A stretch of DNA of 64,000 nucleotides from Marinisporobacter sp. (GCA_025210525.1 JAOARP010000063.1:1-64000), one strand, 5' to 3'; shown: positions 1 to 9,401, counted from the stretch's first letter. Notes: generated by a model not told the origin, from the letters alone. Numbers and translations are program-made.

Positions 1-861
1 AATTACGCCACCTAATGGCGTATAACCACAAGTTACACCTTTTGCAAAGGTAATCATATCAGGTTTTACATTCCAGTTATTGATGGCAAACCATTCTCCA
101 GTTCTTCCCCATCCAGCCATAACCTCATCAGCAACCATCATGATACCAAATTCATCACAAATATCTCTTACACCTTGCATCCAGCCCTTTGGTGGAATCA
201 AGATTCCATTACTTCCAACTACTGATTCTTGGAATATTGCAGCAATTGTTTCTGGTCCTTCATATTGTATTTGTTCTCTTAAAAGAGTAAGGTAATATTT
301 TGTAGCCTCTTCTTCACTCTTAAATTCAACAGGTCCTCTATAGGGATAAGGTCCAACGAATTTAACAAATCCAGGGATTCCTGGTTCACTAGCAAATCTT
401 CTTGGTTCACCCGTTAAGTTTGCAGCACCATAAGAAGCTCCATGATAAGAACGATAAGCAGATAATATTTTATATTTTCCTGTAACCATACGAGCAATCT
501 TGATAGCATTTTCATTTGATTCGGCTCCAGCATTCGTAAAGAAAACCTTCTCCATATTATCCGGAGCAATTTCTATAATTTTCTTTGCTGCTTCAGCTCT
601 TACATCTACAGCAAAAGCAGGCCCTATAAAAGGTAATTGATCTGCTTGGTCTTTCATAGCTTGAATCACTTTTTTATTGCCATGACCAATATTTACATTT
701 ACTAGTTGTGAAGACATATCATAAAATCTTTTTTCATCTTCATTCCAAAAATAGATTCCTTCTGCTTTTTTAATAACTTCAGGTTTTAATGATGCTTGCG
801 CACTCCATGAGTGAAGATTATATTTTAAATCCATTTCACGAATAACAGATGTTTTAGACAT
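1..861 (-). CDS. Class III PLP aminotransferase, probable beta-alanine aminotransferase (3' end outside window)
   Basis: Omega-amino acid transaminase of fold type I; the proposed reaction is beta-alanine plus an oxo acid giving malonate semialdehyde. The 287 residues in the window include the GAESNENAIKIAR cofactor segment, the SYHGASYG motif, the ADEVMAGWGRTG segment with the Asp that contacts the PLP ring nitrogen, and FAKG, whose Lys (about 274) is the expected Schiff-base lysine. The C-terminal part lies beyond position 1. The ATG at 861 follows a GGGGGG Shine-Dalgarno run. It is the last visible gene of the hydA operon, 50 bp after the aldehyde dehydrogenase. The beta-alanine substrate is inferred from this context; class III enzymes also act on taurine, GABA or ornithine, and a taurine:pyruvate aminotransferase would also pair with this type of dehydrogenase. 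Confidence 0.85.
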   Translation of the reverse strand, partial: MSKTSVIREMDLKYNLHSWSAQASLKPEVIKKAEGIYFWNEDEKRFYDMSSQLVNVNIGHGNKKVIQAMKDQADQLPFIGPAFAVDVRAEAAKKIIEIAPDNMEKVFFTNAGAESNENAIKIARMVTGKYKILSAYRSYHGASYGAANLTGEPRRFASEPGIPGFVKFVGPYPYRGPVEFKSEEEATKYYLTLLREQIQYEGPETIAAIFQESVVGSNGILIPPKGWMQGVRDICDEFGIMMVADEVMAGWGRTGEWFAINNWNVKPDMITFAKGVTCGYTPLGGVI

Positions 862-911
862 TTAAATCCCCCCTAATTTTTGTTTATCAATCATGATCCG
901 TATTTCTAATC

Positions 912-2297
912 CTAATCATTCATCACACTACCAAATAACTCTTCATCTGTTGGAACAACAGGATCAAAATATCTAGATACCCATGTAACATTGATTAAAT
1001 GTTTCCAAGTAATATTTTCAGAAGCTATATTTCCACCCCAGCTTCCACAGCCAAGACTTGTAGTAAATGGCATACCATTGAACCAATTTCCAGTATTCGC
1101 AAGAGATTGCCCTTGTCTAATATTCATACGACTTACCTTAGTCTTAAGGGCTAGCTGCATAATATGATCTTCGTTAAAGGAGTGAATTCCACAAGAATGA
1201 CCCATCCCTTGATATTTTGTGATTTCATTCACTTTATCAATAGCTTCTTCAAAATTTTTATATTTATAAAGGGTTACTACTACAGAAAGTTTTTCTCCAG
1301 AGAAAGGATAATCTTTACCCGCACCTACTTCTTCAACCATCATAAATTTTCTATCCTCAGGAAGTTCAACGCCTGCTAAATCAGCTATGGTTTGAGGAGA
1401 TTGTGCAACAATTTTTGAATTTAAATGTCCATCTACCCATAAAATCTTTTGAAGCTTTTCTTTTTCTTCTTTACTTGTTAAATAACCCCCTTCAGCTTTA
1501 AGGGCTTTCATTAAATCATCATATACATTTTCTTGAATGATCAATGAATTTTCTGCAGAACAGCTTGTAGCAAGATCAAATGTTTTACTAAGCATAATCT
1601 TATGAGCTGCATCCTTTACATCAGCTGTTTCATCTACAACGACTACAGCATTTCCAGCACCTACTCCATAAGCAGGTGTACCAGATGAATAAGCAGCTCT
1701 TACTAGTCCTGCTCCTCCTGTAGCTAAAATCAAATCACATTGCTTCATGAGTTCATTACTAATTTCCATAGTAGGATTTTCAATACCTATTACTAAATCT
1801 TCAGGTGCACCATATTTTTTTAATGTCTCTCTCATAATATTTACGATAAATGCATTTGTTTTCTTCGTACGTGGATGTGGAGATAATATAATAGCATTTC
1901 TTCCTTTTAATGCATGAGCTACTTTTACAGTAGGTGTTGCCTCAGGATTGGTACAAGGAACTAATGCTCCAATAACCCCCACAGGCTTAGCTATCTTCAT
2001 AATTTTCTTTTCTTCATCTATTTCTATTACACCAACAGATTTTTTTCCTAACATATCACGAATAGTACCTTTTCCTTTTGCCATTAGCTTATTATATTTT
2101 CCTTCATAATTTCCCATTCTAGATTCTTCTACAGCAAGCTTTGATATTTCTTGTGCAGGACCGTCCTTTACAATGTTCCATACAACAGCTGTAAGGAGTT
2201 TATCAACTTGTTCTTGTGTATAATCCTCAATAGCCTCTTGTGCCTTTCTAGCTCTTTCAATCAATGAAGATACATATTCCACAGCATTTTTATCCAT
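912..2297 (-). CDS. CoA-acylating aldehyde dehydrogenase (malonate-semialdehyde or sulfoacetaldehyde type)
   Basis: Stand-alone 461-aa acylating aldehyde dehydrogenase related to the N-terminal half of AdhE and to sulfoacetaldehyde dehydrogenase. It carries the catalytic Cys at about 246 (TSCSAEN), the LVPCTNPEA segment near residue 112, the ATGGAGLVRAAYSSG cofactor-binding segment and the conserved ending VVPTDEEL. There is no fused alcohol dehydrogenase domain. The family oxidises an aldehyde with NAD(P)+ and CoA to an acyl-CoA. Placed between dihydropyrimidinase and a beta-alanine-type aminotransferase, its likely substrate is malonate semialdehyde, giving malonyl-CoA or, after decarboxylation, acetyl-CoA. 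That substrate is inferred, and sulfoacetaldehyde is the main alternative. The ATG follows a GGGGG Shine-Dalgarno with a long spacer. A homologue starts off the other end of the window. Confidence 0.85.
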   Translation of the reverse strand: MDKNAVEYVSSLIERARKAQEAIEDYTQEQVDKLLTAVVWNIVKDGPAQEISKLAVEESRMGNYEGKYNKLMAKGKGTIRDMLGKKSVGVIEIDEEKKIMKIAKPVGVIGALVPCTNPEATPTVKVAHALKGRNAIILSPHPRTKKTNAFIVNIMRETLKKYGAPEDLVIGIENPTMEISNELMKQCDLILATGGAGLVRAAYSSGTPAYGVGAGNAVVVVDETADVKDAAHKIMLSKTFDLATSCSAENSLIIQENVYDDLMKALKAEGGYLTSKEEKEKLQKILWVDGHLNSKIVAQSPQTIADLAGVELPEDRKFMMVEEVGAGKDYPFSGEKLSVVVTLYKYKNFEEAIDKVNEITKYQGMGHSCGIHSFNEDHIMQLALKTKVSRMNIRQGQSLANTGNWFNGMPFTTSLGCGSWGGNIASENITWKHLINVTWVSRYFDPVVPTDEELFGSVMND

Positions 2298-2369
2298 TTT
2301 ATGGTTCCCCCTTTTATAATATTTTATATAGTTAATCCATTGAAAATTGGATAGTTATCATTTTCATAC

Positions 2370-3755
2370 TTAGACAAACATAGGAGCTTTTCTTTTAATA
2401 AATTCTCCATCTCCTTTTTCTCCAACAAACTGACCCTTTTCTACGATTACCTTTCCTCTAAGGATTGTGGTCTCTGGATATCCCTTTAACTTAAGACCTT
2501 CAAAAGGTGTATAATCAACATTTTCATGAAGCATTTCCACATTTACTACTTTTTCTACATTTGGATCAAAAACAACTAGATCCGCATCACTACCTATTGC
2601 AATGGTACCTTTTTCAGGATACATACCAAATATTTTGGCTGCATTTGTAGAAGTCACTTGAACAAATCTTTGTAAATCAAATTTCTCCTTCACTACTCCA
2701 TAGGTGTATATGAGTGCCATTCTTAACTCTATTCCTGGTGCTCCATTTGGAATCTTTCCGAAAAACTCTTTTCCCATTTCCTTTTGTTTCATAAAGAATG
2801 GACAATGATCTGTTGCTACTAATTGAAGAGTATTATCAGCCAATGACTCCCATAGATAAGGCCAATTCTTTTTGTCTCTTAGAGGTGGGGACATAACATA
2901 TTTAGCTCCATTAAACCCTGGTTCTTCATAATTATCATAAGATAATAATAAGTATTGTGGACAAGTTTCCCCTATGATTGGATACCCCTCTTCTCTAGCA
3001 CGCTTTATTTCTGAAGTAGATGCTTCACAGCTATTATGTACAATATAAAGAGGTGCATTCACTAATTTAGCTAATTTTATGGCTCTACCAGCAGCTTCTC
3101 CCTCAACCAAATCGGGACGAGATAAAGCATGATATTTAGGTTCTATTTTTCCTTCTTCTTTAAATTTATCTGTAAAATATTTTATAGCGTAATAATTTTC
3201 AGCATGAACACCTGTTAATCCACCATTTTCATTTACAACAATTAATGTATTCATAAGTACATCATCTGTAACTCTTAGTCCGTCATATGTCATAAATAAC
3301 TTAAAGCTAGAATAGCCTTCTTTAATTATAAGAGGAATTTCTTTTAGAACCTCTTCATTCATATCTGTTACAGCTATATGAATTCCATAGTCGATTACCG
3401 CATTGCCATCAGCTTTTTTTCTCCAAGTTTCACTGGCTTCCTTTAAGGATTTTCCCTTAGACTGTATTGCAAAATCAACGATAGTTGTTGTTCCTCCACA
3501 GGCTGCTGCAACCGTTCCTGTATGAAAATCATCACTCGCATAAGTTCCACCAAATGGCATATCCATATGGGTATGAGGATCAATCCCTCCTGGAATAACA
3601 TATCTACCTTGTGCATCTATAATTTTTTGCGCATCCTCTTTTAAGTTTACTTCTATCTTTGAAATTTTTCCGTCTTTGATTCCTATATCTCCTTTAAAAG
3701 TATCCCTATCTGTTACAATTGTTCCACCTTTAATAATCGTGTCAAATTTTTTCAT
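2370..3755 (-). CDS. hydA: Dihydropyrimidinase
   Basis: Amidohydrolase that opens 5,6-dihydrouracil or dihydrothymine to the N-carbamoyl-beta-amino acid, the second step of reductive pyrimidine breakdown. The 461-aa protein has all binuclear-metal ligands: His61 and His63 (DPHTHMD), the carboxylated Lys152 (SSFKLF), His184 (GVHAEN), His240 (IVHNS) and Asp316 (ATDHCPF). The reading frame stays open for 61 codons upstream, but the ATG at 3755 is chosen because AAAGGAGAA lies just before it and family similarity begins there. It is the first gene of an operon with the acylating dehydrogenase and the aminotransferase. A sigma-54-like promoter lies about 110 bp upstream, with enhancer-like sites beyond it. 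Hydantoinase activity is common in the family, but PreTA and the permease nearby favour pyrimidines. Confidence 0.93.
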   Translation of the reverse strand: MKKFDTIIKGGTIVTDRDTFKGDIGIKDGKISKIEVNLKEDAQKIIDAQGRYVIPGGIDPHTHMDMPFGGTYASDDFHTGTVAAACGGTTTIVDFAIQSKGKSLKEASETWRKKADGNAVIDYGIHIAVTDMNEEVLKEIPLIIKEGYSSFKLFMTYDGLRVTDDVLMNTLIVVNENGGLTGVHAENYYAIKYFTDKFKEEGKIEPKYHALSRPDLVEGEAAGRAIKLAKLVNAPLYIVHNSCEASTSEIKRAREEGYPIIGETCPQYLLLSYDNYEEPGFNGAKYVMSPPLRDKKNWPYLWESLADNTLQLVATDHCPFFMKQKEMGKEFFGKIPNGAPGIELRMALIYTYGVVKEKFDLQRFVQVTSTNAAKIFGMYPEKGTIAIGSDADLVVFDPNVEKVVNVEMLHENVDYTPFEGLKLKGYPETTILRGKVIVEKGQFVGEKGDGEFIKRKAPMFV

Positions 3756-3865
3756 TAAATGTTCTCCTTTCTTAAATGTTTTTATTTTTTTCATATGGCT
3801 TATTTTGATTTTTATATTTTGTTTCTCATGAAAAAAATTCAAATTTTTCAATCGATTCTTTATAA

Positions 3866-3882
3866 TACAAGATAGATGCCAA
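3866..3882 (-). promoter_or_regulatory. Sigma-54-like -24/-12 promoter of the hydA operon
   Basis: On the minus strand the sequence is TTGGCATCTATCTTGTA. It has GG at -24 and, exactly 10 nt later, GT where the consensus has GC, and matches TTGGCAC-N5-TTGC well otherwise. The same element occurs before preT at 11986-12002. The expected start of transcription is near 3855. Confidence 0.65.
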
Positions 3883-4007
3883 TTTATATTTTTAATAAAG
3901 ATATTCAAAAGAAAAATATATAAATGTGTAAATTTCAATATTTTTGGAGTACAATTATTTTTTTATATCTGAGAATAATCCTTCCAAGTAACAAAAAATT
4001 GTATTTG

Positions 4008-4025
4008 TGATTTGTTTTTGCATCA
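4008..4025. promoter_or_regulatory. Enhancer-like activator site, TGATTTGTTTTTGCATCA
   Basis: Imperfect inverted repeat TGAT-N9-(T)GCATCA. It lies 126 bp beyond the sigma-54 box of hydA; the equivalent preT site is 125 bp from its box. It is a candidate binding site for the sigma-54 activator encoded at 5732-7156 (inferred). A half site TGCATCA follows at 4041-4047. Confidence 0.55.
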
Positions 4026-4142
4026 TTTCTCTATATCCTATGCATCAAATAAATTTTTAGGGGATATCCTTTTCATTTTCCTACATTCTTTTCTTTCTAA
4101 AAAAGTGATCTATCTTCTAAACCTTTTCTTTTTTCAATTAGA

Positions 4143-4162
4143 TTGATGTTTCTTTGCATCAT
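4143..4162. promoter_or_regulatory. Second enhancer-like site, TTGATG-N8-CATCAT
   Basis: Reads TTGATGTTTCTTTGCATCAT, nearly identical to the site at 12242-12261 before preT (TTGATGTTGTTTTGCATCAA). It is about 260 bp upstream of the hydA promoter and could also serve the divergent ureidopropionase gene. Confidence 0.55.
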
Positions 4163-4430
4163 ATTTTTAGATTTCTATTCCAACTCTTTCCTTTGTGAAT
4201 TTTCTGTATTTTGCATTTTAGGTATTTCTTATATTGATTTTCATCTAAATCCATATTTTGGCATATATATTGCTTTATATTTTATTGAACTGAACTCGTT
4301 AGTAAATATTATGAAACTTATAACAATGATCTAATGATCAATAAAAGGTACCTTTAAAGCAAATATAATTTTCACAATATTCGCTAAACGATTTTAATTA
4401 AATACAACTATTAGGAGGGAGTATTTGATA

Positions 4431-5666
4431 ATGAATACAAGATTTTGTAGTATGGAAAGAATGGAAGATAAGATCAAAACTTTTGCAACTTATGGAGATG
4501 CTGGACATGGAGGAATTACTAGATACTCATTATCACAAGAAAATATTCAAGCTAGAGAAGAATTTACAAGAAGAATGAGAGCCATCGGTGCAGAAATAAC
4601 TATGGATGATATGGCAAATATGTATGCTACCATTAAAGGCTCAGACCCTAATGCAAAGCGAATTGTTATGGCTTCTCATGTGGATTCAGTAAAAAACGGC
4701 GGTAACTACGATGGCATATTAGGAGTTATATCTGCTATGGAGGTTTTAGAAACTATTGTAGATCAAAAGATTCCTCATAAACATCCTCTTACAGCTATGA
4801 TTTGGACAAATGAGGAAGGTTCTCTTTATCCACCAGCAATGATGTCATCAGGAGTAATTTGTGAAAAATTTGATAAGGATACAATGCTTGCATCTAAGAG
4901 CGTATTAGATAGAAAAACTACTTTCGGAGAAGCTTTAGCCGCTAGTGGTTATGCTGGATCAGTAGAAAATAGATTAAATCCTAATGATTATAAGTGTATG
5001 TTGGAGCTTCATATCGAACAAGGTCCAATCCTTGAATCTGCTAATAATGATATTGGTGTTGTTACCTGTGTACTTGGTATGATCAACTACAGAATAAGAA
5101 CTTATGGTCAAGCAGATCACGCTGGTACTACGCCTATGGAATATAGACAAGACGCTCTTTATGCTGCTGCTCAAGTTCTTACTTATCTTCATAATGAATT
5201 AGATCAACTTGATTCTGCTCTTGTTTATACAACTGGTGAAATTAAATGCCATCCTTGTGTACATACAGTAATTCCTGATTTCGTTGATTTTTCAATTGAT
5301 GCAAGACATGAAGATCCTAAGGTGATCGAGCAGGTTGTTGACATTATTAAGAACATGCCTAAAGAAGTTGCTAAATGTAAGGTAGCTTATGAAAAAGCTT
5401 GGGCACGTGATACAGTATATTTCGATAAAGAATTAGTAGAATTTGTTAAAGAGAGTGCTGATGAAGCTGATATTTCTAATCAATATATTAATAGTGGTGC
5501 AGGACATGATGCTCAGTTTGTATCAGAAATGATGCCTACCACTATGGTCTTTGTCCCTTCAAAGGATGGTCACAGCCACTGTGAGCCAGAATTCACATCT
5601 GTTAAGGAATGTACAAATGGAGCAAGCGTACTCCTTAATACGGTCCTTAAAATAGATGCAAAATAA
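4431..5666 (+). CDS. Beta-ureidopropionase / N-carbamoyl amino acid hydrolase (M20 family)
   Basis: Metal-dependent amidohydrolase of the allantoate amidohydrolase/N-carbamoyl-L-amino-acid hydrolase group. It would hydrolyse N-carbamoyl-beta-alanine to beta-alanine, CO2 and ammonia, the third step of the pathway. The 411-aa protein has M20 metal ligands His83 (SHVDS), Asp94 (NYDG) and Glu128/129 (NEEG), an ELHIEQGP segment in the lid/dimerisation region, and a final metal His near the C-terminus (DGHSHCEPE). The ATG at 4431 is preferred over a TTG two codons upstream because GGAGGGA at 4414-4420 gives a 10-nt spacer. It is transcribed divergently from hydA and has a terminator at 5680-5710. 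Pathway context argues for ureidopropionase over allantoate amidohydrolase, since no purine-catabolic genes are near. Confidence 0.88.
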   Translation: MNTRFCSMERMEDKIKTFATYGDAGHGGITRYSLSQENIQAREEFTRRMRAIGAEITMDDMANMYATIKGSDPNAKRIVMASHVDSVKNGGNYDGILGVISAMEVLETIVDQKIPHKHPLTAMIWTNEEGSLYPPAMMSSGVICEKFDKDTMLASKSVLDRKTTFGEALAASGYAGSVENRLNPNDYKCMLELHIEQGPILESANNDIGVVTCVLGMINYRIRTYGQADHAGTTPMEYRQDALYAAAQVLTYLHNELDQLDSALVYTTGEIKCHPCVHTVIPDFVDFSIDARHEDPKVIEQVVDIIKNMPKEVAKCKVAYEKAWARDTVYFDKELVEFVKESADEADISNQYINSGAGHDAQFVSEMMPTTMVFVPSKDGHSHCEPEFTSVKECTNGASVLLNTVLKIDAK

Positions 5667-5679
5667 TATCTAAAAAACA

Positions 5680-5710
5680 TAGGCTAATGATACACTCTAT
5701 CATTAGCCTA
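5680..5710. terminator. Bidirectional terminator, ureidopropionase / sigma-54 regulator
   Basis: A 13-bp perfect stem (TAGGCTAATGATA pairing with TATCATTAGCCTA) with a 5-nt loop lies between two convergent genes. The flanks are only moderately T-rich. Confidence 0.75.
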
Positions 5711-5731
5711 TTCATACAACCCTTTATTTCT

Positions 5732-7156
5732 TTATATATTATATTCTTTCAATTTTCTTACAACTGTTGATTGATTTATTTTAAGAACTGTAGCCATTTT
5801 CCTCGTTGTTTTATATTTTTCCTTTGCCTTTATTAATAATTGTCTTTCTAATTCCTTCGTTGCTTCTTTTAATGGAATCACACTGTTTGTCTCAATATAA
5901 TTTATTTTTTTATTTTGTTTATCATCTTCAATCTGAAGAATATCTACTACTTCCTTTGAAGTAATTAGATCTTCTCCACAAGTAATAACTAACCGCTCAA
6001 TGACATTTTCTAATTCTCTTATATTTCCTGGCCACTCATATGTCATCAATATTTTATAGGCATCCTTTGAAAATACTTTATTCAAAAAATATTTTTCATT
6101 GTTTTTCTTTAAAAAATAACGGATAAGGGCAAATATATCTTCTATCCTTTCTCTTAAACTAGGTATATGGATAGGTAATACATTTAAGCGATAATAAAGA
6201 TCTTGCCGAAATTCACCCCTCTTTATTGCCTCCTTTAAGTCCTTATTGGTAGCTGCAATGATTTTAGCTTTTATTTCATAGGGCTTTAATGCTCCTATTC
6301 TACAGGCTTTTCTATCTTGCAATACACTTAATAACTTCACCTGCAATTTCATGGATAGTTCTCCTACTTCATCAAGAAATACAATTCCATCTTTTGCTTC
6401 TTCCAATAGCCCTTTTTTTCCTTTTTTATTAGCCCCTGTAAAAGCACCTTCTGCATATCCAAACAATTCGGATTCCAATAAATTCTCCGGAATGGCTCCA
6501 CAATTAATCGTAACAAAAGGTTTATTTTTTCTATTACTCATCTCATGAATAGCTTTAGCTAAAAACCCTTTTCCTACTCCTGTTTCTCCTAGAAGAAGTA
6601 CTGTACTATCTAAATCAGCAGTTCTTTTGATCAGCTCTAGGATTTTTTCCATTTGACTATTTTTTGTTATAATCTTCTTTTCTTTTATTACCTTCCTTTT
6701 TAGCATTTCTTTTCGAAACCATGTCATCATTTCTCCTGTATTTTCTATTTGCTTTTTTAATTGCTCAATACTAGTAATATCCTTTGATATGTTAATCACT
6801 TTCACAATTTCTTTTTTCTCATTAAATATAGGAAAACCTGTAACCAATAATCTTTTATTGCTAGCTGTTTTCTGGATAATAGTAACTTTCTTTCCTTTTT
6901 GAAGAACCTCCGCTGTGATGGATTTATCGAAAACTCCTTTTTTTACCAATTCATTGGCATCTTCTCCCACAAGCTCATTTTCTGATATACCAAAGCTTTC
7001 TTTACATAAATTTCCTACACATAATATTCTTGCATCCCTATCTACAATAGTAACCTGGTCAAAGGTTGTATCTATCGCTATCTTTATCTCATTATATAAT
7101 TGTTCATAATGCTTTAATTCTTCTTTTAATACATAATCATTGATCAATCTTTCCAA
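5732..7156 (-). CDS. PAS-domain sigma-54-dependent transcriptional activator
   Basis: Bacterial enhancer-binding protein of 474 aa. An N-terminal PAS sensor (about 24-130) is followed by a sigma-54 AAA+ domain (about 165-395) with Walker A GETGVGKG at 190-197, the sigma-54 contact loop GAFTGA at 237-242 and Walker B IVFLDEVGE at about 258-266. A Fis-type helix-turn-helix ends the protein (RKMATVLKINQSTVVRKL). The start is TTG, preceded by GAGGGGG. No receiver domain or His kinase is present, so the PAS domain presumably senses a ligand or redox state directly. Because it lies inside the pyrimidine locus, and both catabolic operons carry sigma-54-like promoters with shared upstream sites, it is the likely activator of hydA and preTA (inferred). 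Confidence 0.92.
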   Translation of the reverse strand: MERLINDYVLKEELKHYEQLYNEIKIAIDTTFDQVTIVDRDARILCVGNLCKESFGISENELVGEDANELVKKGVFDKSITAEVLQKGKKVTIIQKTASNKRLLVTGFPIFNEKKEIVKVINISKDITSIEQLKKQIENTGEMMTWFRKEMLKRKVIKEKKIITKNSQMEKILELIKRTADLDSTVLLLGETGVGKGFLAKAIHEMSNRKNKPFVTINCGAIPENLLESELFGYAEGAFTGANKKGKKGLLEEAKDGIVFLDEVGELSMKLQVKLLSVLQDRKACRIGALKPYEIKAKIIAATNKDLKEAIKRGEFRQDLYYRLNVLPIHIPSLRERIEDIFALIRYFLKKNNEKYFLNKVFSKDAYKILMTYEWPGNIRELENVIERLVITCGEDLITSKEVVDILQIEDDKQNKKINYIETNSVIPLKEATKELERQLLIKAKEKYKTTRKMATVLKINQSTVVRKLKEYNI

Positions 7157-7485
7157 GTTTATCCCCCTCGCTCTCTACCATAACCTCTCTATTATGCTAT
7201 TTTCACCCTATATAGAAGCAATTTTTCAGACAGAAATAGTTCCTTCATAAAACCTAACAGGATCATCATCAATTGAATATATAAATATACATCCTTCTAT
7301 GTAAGTATATTTACAAAATATGCATTTCAACATTGAAATATTCAGAAAATTTTATTTTTTCCCTATTTGGGATTGCTCCCTATACTTATTATTCTTTAGA
7401 CCCAAATTTGACCAACCTAAAAACCCCTTGTAAAAAATCTACAAGGGGTCTTCATCATTTCAATCTTTAAACAATATAACCATAT
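7157..7485. other. 329-bp intergenic region between the activator and the permease
   Basis: AT-rich. It contains the permease terminator at 7423-7449 and presumably the promoter of the activator. I see no gene, no sigma-54 box and no TGCATCA site here. Confidence 0.5.
7423..7449 (-). terminator. Terminator of the permease gene
   Basis: A 9-bp GC-rich stem (ACCCCTTGT / ACAAGGGGT) with a 9-nt loop is followed on the minus strand by TTTTAGG. It lies 37 bp after the permease stop codon. Confidence 0.85.
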
Positions 7486-9009
7486 TTAATTGTTATCACG
7501 CTGCATAACTCTTTCAGTAATTTCCAATTCTTCTTCTTCACTAAGCAAGGATGAGTCTTCGTTCTTCATCAATATTGGATAGATAACTATAGAGAGTAAA
7601 AATCCAATAATCCAGCCACTATCTGCTATAAAGCTTAATCCATCTATGATTTTACCTAATATAGGTAATATTGCGGAAAGAATCCATGTATAAATAGCTT
7701 TTTTATTGAAGCCATTTTTATACCAATAACGGCTTTCTTCTCCTTTGAATAGATCATGTAGATCTAATCTTTTCTCACGATAAATATAATAGTCAGCAAT
7801 ATACATACCTGCAAGAGGTCCTAATAAAAGACCATAAGTTCCTAGCCAACCAAATATATATGCACTTGCCGTTGAAAGAAGTCTCCATGGCATAATTGCC
7901 ACACCCGCAACACCTGTAATTAATGCACCTGTACTATAGGAAATCTTTTGTGGATTCAAGTTTGAAATACCATTAGCAGGAGCTACTACATTGGCAGCAA
8001 TATTTGTCGTTAAAGTTGCAACGGCTATACCAATTGCACCTAGTAACGCAGCTACGGGACTACCAATATGTGCAACAACAGCTACTGGATCCCAAAGAAA
8101 TTCTCCAAATATAATCCCTGTTGCACCTGTAACAAAAACACCTACAAAAGCAAAAGCTGCCATAGTTGTAGGAAGTCCTAATAATTGACCTCTAAACTGA
8201 TCCTTCTGACTTTTTGCATATCTACTAAAATCAGGAATATTTAAGGCAAGGGTAGACCAGAAAGCAATATTCGCTGTTAGACCTGCCAAGAATATTTTCC
8301 AGAACTGACCTTTTTCATAGGTTGCAGGCATATTTAAAATATCCCCAACACTCTTTCCAATAGAATGTACACTTGTTAATGCCCAAATCATAAGTCCCAA
8401 GGAAAGAACCCCTAATATAGGAGCACCCCAAGATTCCATAAACTTGATAGCTTCTGCTCCCTTATAAGCAATCCAAACATTTAATCCCCAGAATAGGAAG
8501 AAAGATACCCAAATTCCTCCTGACCAAGCAGCCCATGATGGTATAATCACACCGATAACAGCATTAAGGGCACCTCCACCAATCCAACATTGAATACCAA
8601 ACCATCCAGCTGCAACAATAGCACGAGCAATTGAAGCAATATGAGAACCTTTAATACCAAAAGCTAGTCTTGCAAAAACAGGATAGGGAATACCATATTT
8701 TGTTCCAGAATGTGAATTTAACTGCATTGGAATCAAAACAATTAAGTTTCCTAAACAAATATTAATAATTGCTTGCCACCAAGAAAGTCCTGCAGCCATT
8801 AATCCAGATGCCATCATATAAGTAGGAATACAGACAGACATTCCCACCCATAATGCTGCAATGTTATAGGTTCCCCAAGTTCTTTCAGACAATTTTGTCG
8901 GGGCTAAATCATCATTATAGTATGCATTATTTTTTAATGTTGCTCGTGAATTTTCACTTAATTCATACAAGCCATTCACTTCTTTTTGCGATATTTTTCT
9001 TTCTTTCAA
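7486..9009 (-). CDS. NCS1-family cytosine/uracil permease
   Basis: Integral membrane nucleobase:cation symporter of 507 aa with about 12 hydrophobic segments. An N-terminal cytoplasmic stretch precedes the NCS1 signature (RTWGTYNIAALWVGMSV, near residues 43-59). Further NCS1 features are GWFGIQCWIGGGALN, which contains family-typical aromatic and Gln positions of the substrate site, and IPDFSRYAK. The start is TTG with GGAGGTG seven nt upstream. It is its own transcription unit, with a terminator at 7423-7449, next to preTA and dihydropyrimidinase. Uptake of uracil or thymine is therefore the most likely job; hydantoin, allantoin and cytosine transport are alternatives within the family. Confidence 0.88.
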   Translation of the reverse strand: MKERKISQKEVNGLYELSENSRATLKNNAYYNDDLAPTKLSERTWGTYNIAALWVGMSVCIPTYMMASGLMAAGLSWWQAIINICLGNLIVLIPMQLNSHSGTKYGIPYPVFARLAFGIKGSHIASIARAIVAAGWFGIQCWIGGGALNAVIGVIIPSWAAWSGGIWVSFFLFWGLNVWIAYKGAEAIKFMESWGAPILGVLSLGLMIWALTSVHSIGKSVGDILNMPATYEKGQFWKIFLAGLTANIAFWSTLALNIPDFSRYAKSQKDQFRGQLLGLPTTMAAFAFVGVFVTGATGIIFGEFLWDPVAVVAHIGSPVAALLGAIGIAVATLTTNIAANVVAPANGISNLNPQKISYSTGALITGVAGVAIMPWRLLSTASAYIFGWLGTYGLLLGPLAGMYIADYYIYREKRLDLHDLFKGEESRYWYKNGFNKKAIYTWILSAILPILGKIIDGLSFIADSGWIIGFLLSIVIYPILMKNEDSSLLSEEEELEITERVMQRDNN

Positions 9010-9401
9010 CTAATTACACCTCCATTTTTTATAAAGCTCTAAATGACAATACGAAGAAGTTCCTACCAACTTATTATTTAGTATGCATTGCTCATCCCCT
9101 TTCCTTTTAAAACTTTTGCTCAATAGCCCTTAAAAAATGTAGCTCTTTATTTAAAAAGGATCTATGCATTTTCAAACCTAGCCATCCAACATTTTGTTAT
9201 CAATTCAGAATTTTCAGAATATAAAAAGCGTATTTTCGCCACCTCTATTGTATAAATATTCATGCCTCTCTCATTTTATTCTACAAATGATTACAATACA
9301 TTAAAAACTTCAGTTAATAACTATAGAGTTTTTTAATCCTAAATTTCTTATTCTTATAGAACAAAAGACACAGAATAAATGTCTGTGCCTTTTATATCTC
9401 T
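9010..9401. other. 392-bp intergenic region upstream of the permease
   Basis: Holds the permease ribosome binding site and the preTA terminator (9366-9390). No gene is supported. Unlike the hydA and preT upstream regions, it has neither the TTGGCAT...TTGT element nor a TGCATCA site. Confidence 0.5.
9366..9390 (-). terminator. Terminator of the preTA operon
   Basis: On the minus strand AGGCACAG and CTGTGTCT form an 8-bp stem with one G-U pair and a 9-nt loop, followed by TTTTGT. It lies just after the preA stop. Confidence 0.7.

Larger units (their letters stand above)
3756..4430. other. 675-bp divergent regulatory region between hydA and the ureidopropionase gene
   Basis: AT-rich and with no convincing gene; a short open frame at 4143-4334 has no ribosome binding site. 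It holds the sigma-54-like promoter for hydA (3866-3882) and TGAT...TGCATCA sites at 4008-4025 and 4144-4161, with a half site at 4041-4047. The layout matches the region upstream of preT. Confidence 0.7.

Noticed and set aside
2370-3938. Longer dihydropyrimidinase starting at 3938
   Set aside because: The extra 61 residues have no family similarity, cover the sigma-54-like element, and the AAAGGAGAA site fits the ATG at 3755.
4347-4360. GG-N10-GC spacing upstream of the ureidopropionase gene, as a third sigma-54 promoter
   Set aside because: Only the two dinucleotides fit; the flanking bases (AAGGTAC...AAGC) do not resemble TTGGCAC...TTGC or the two good elements in the locus.
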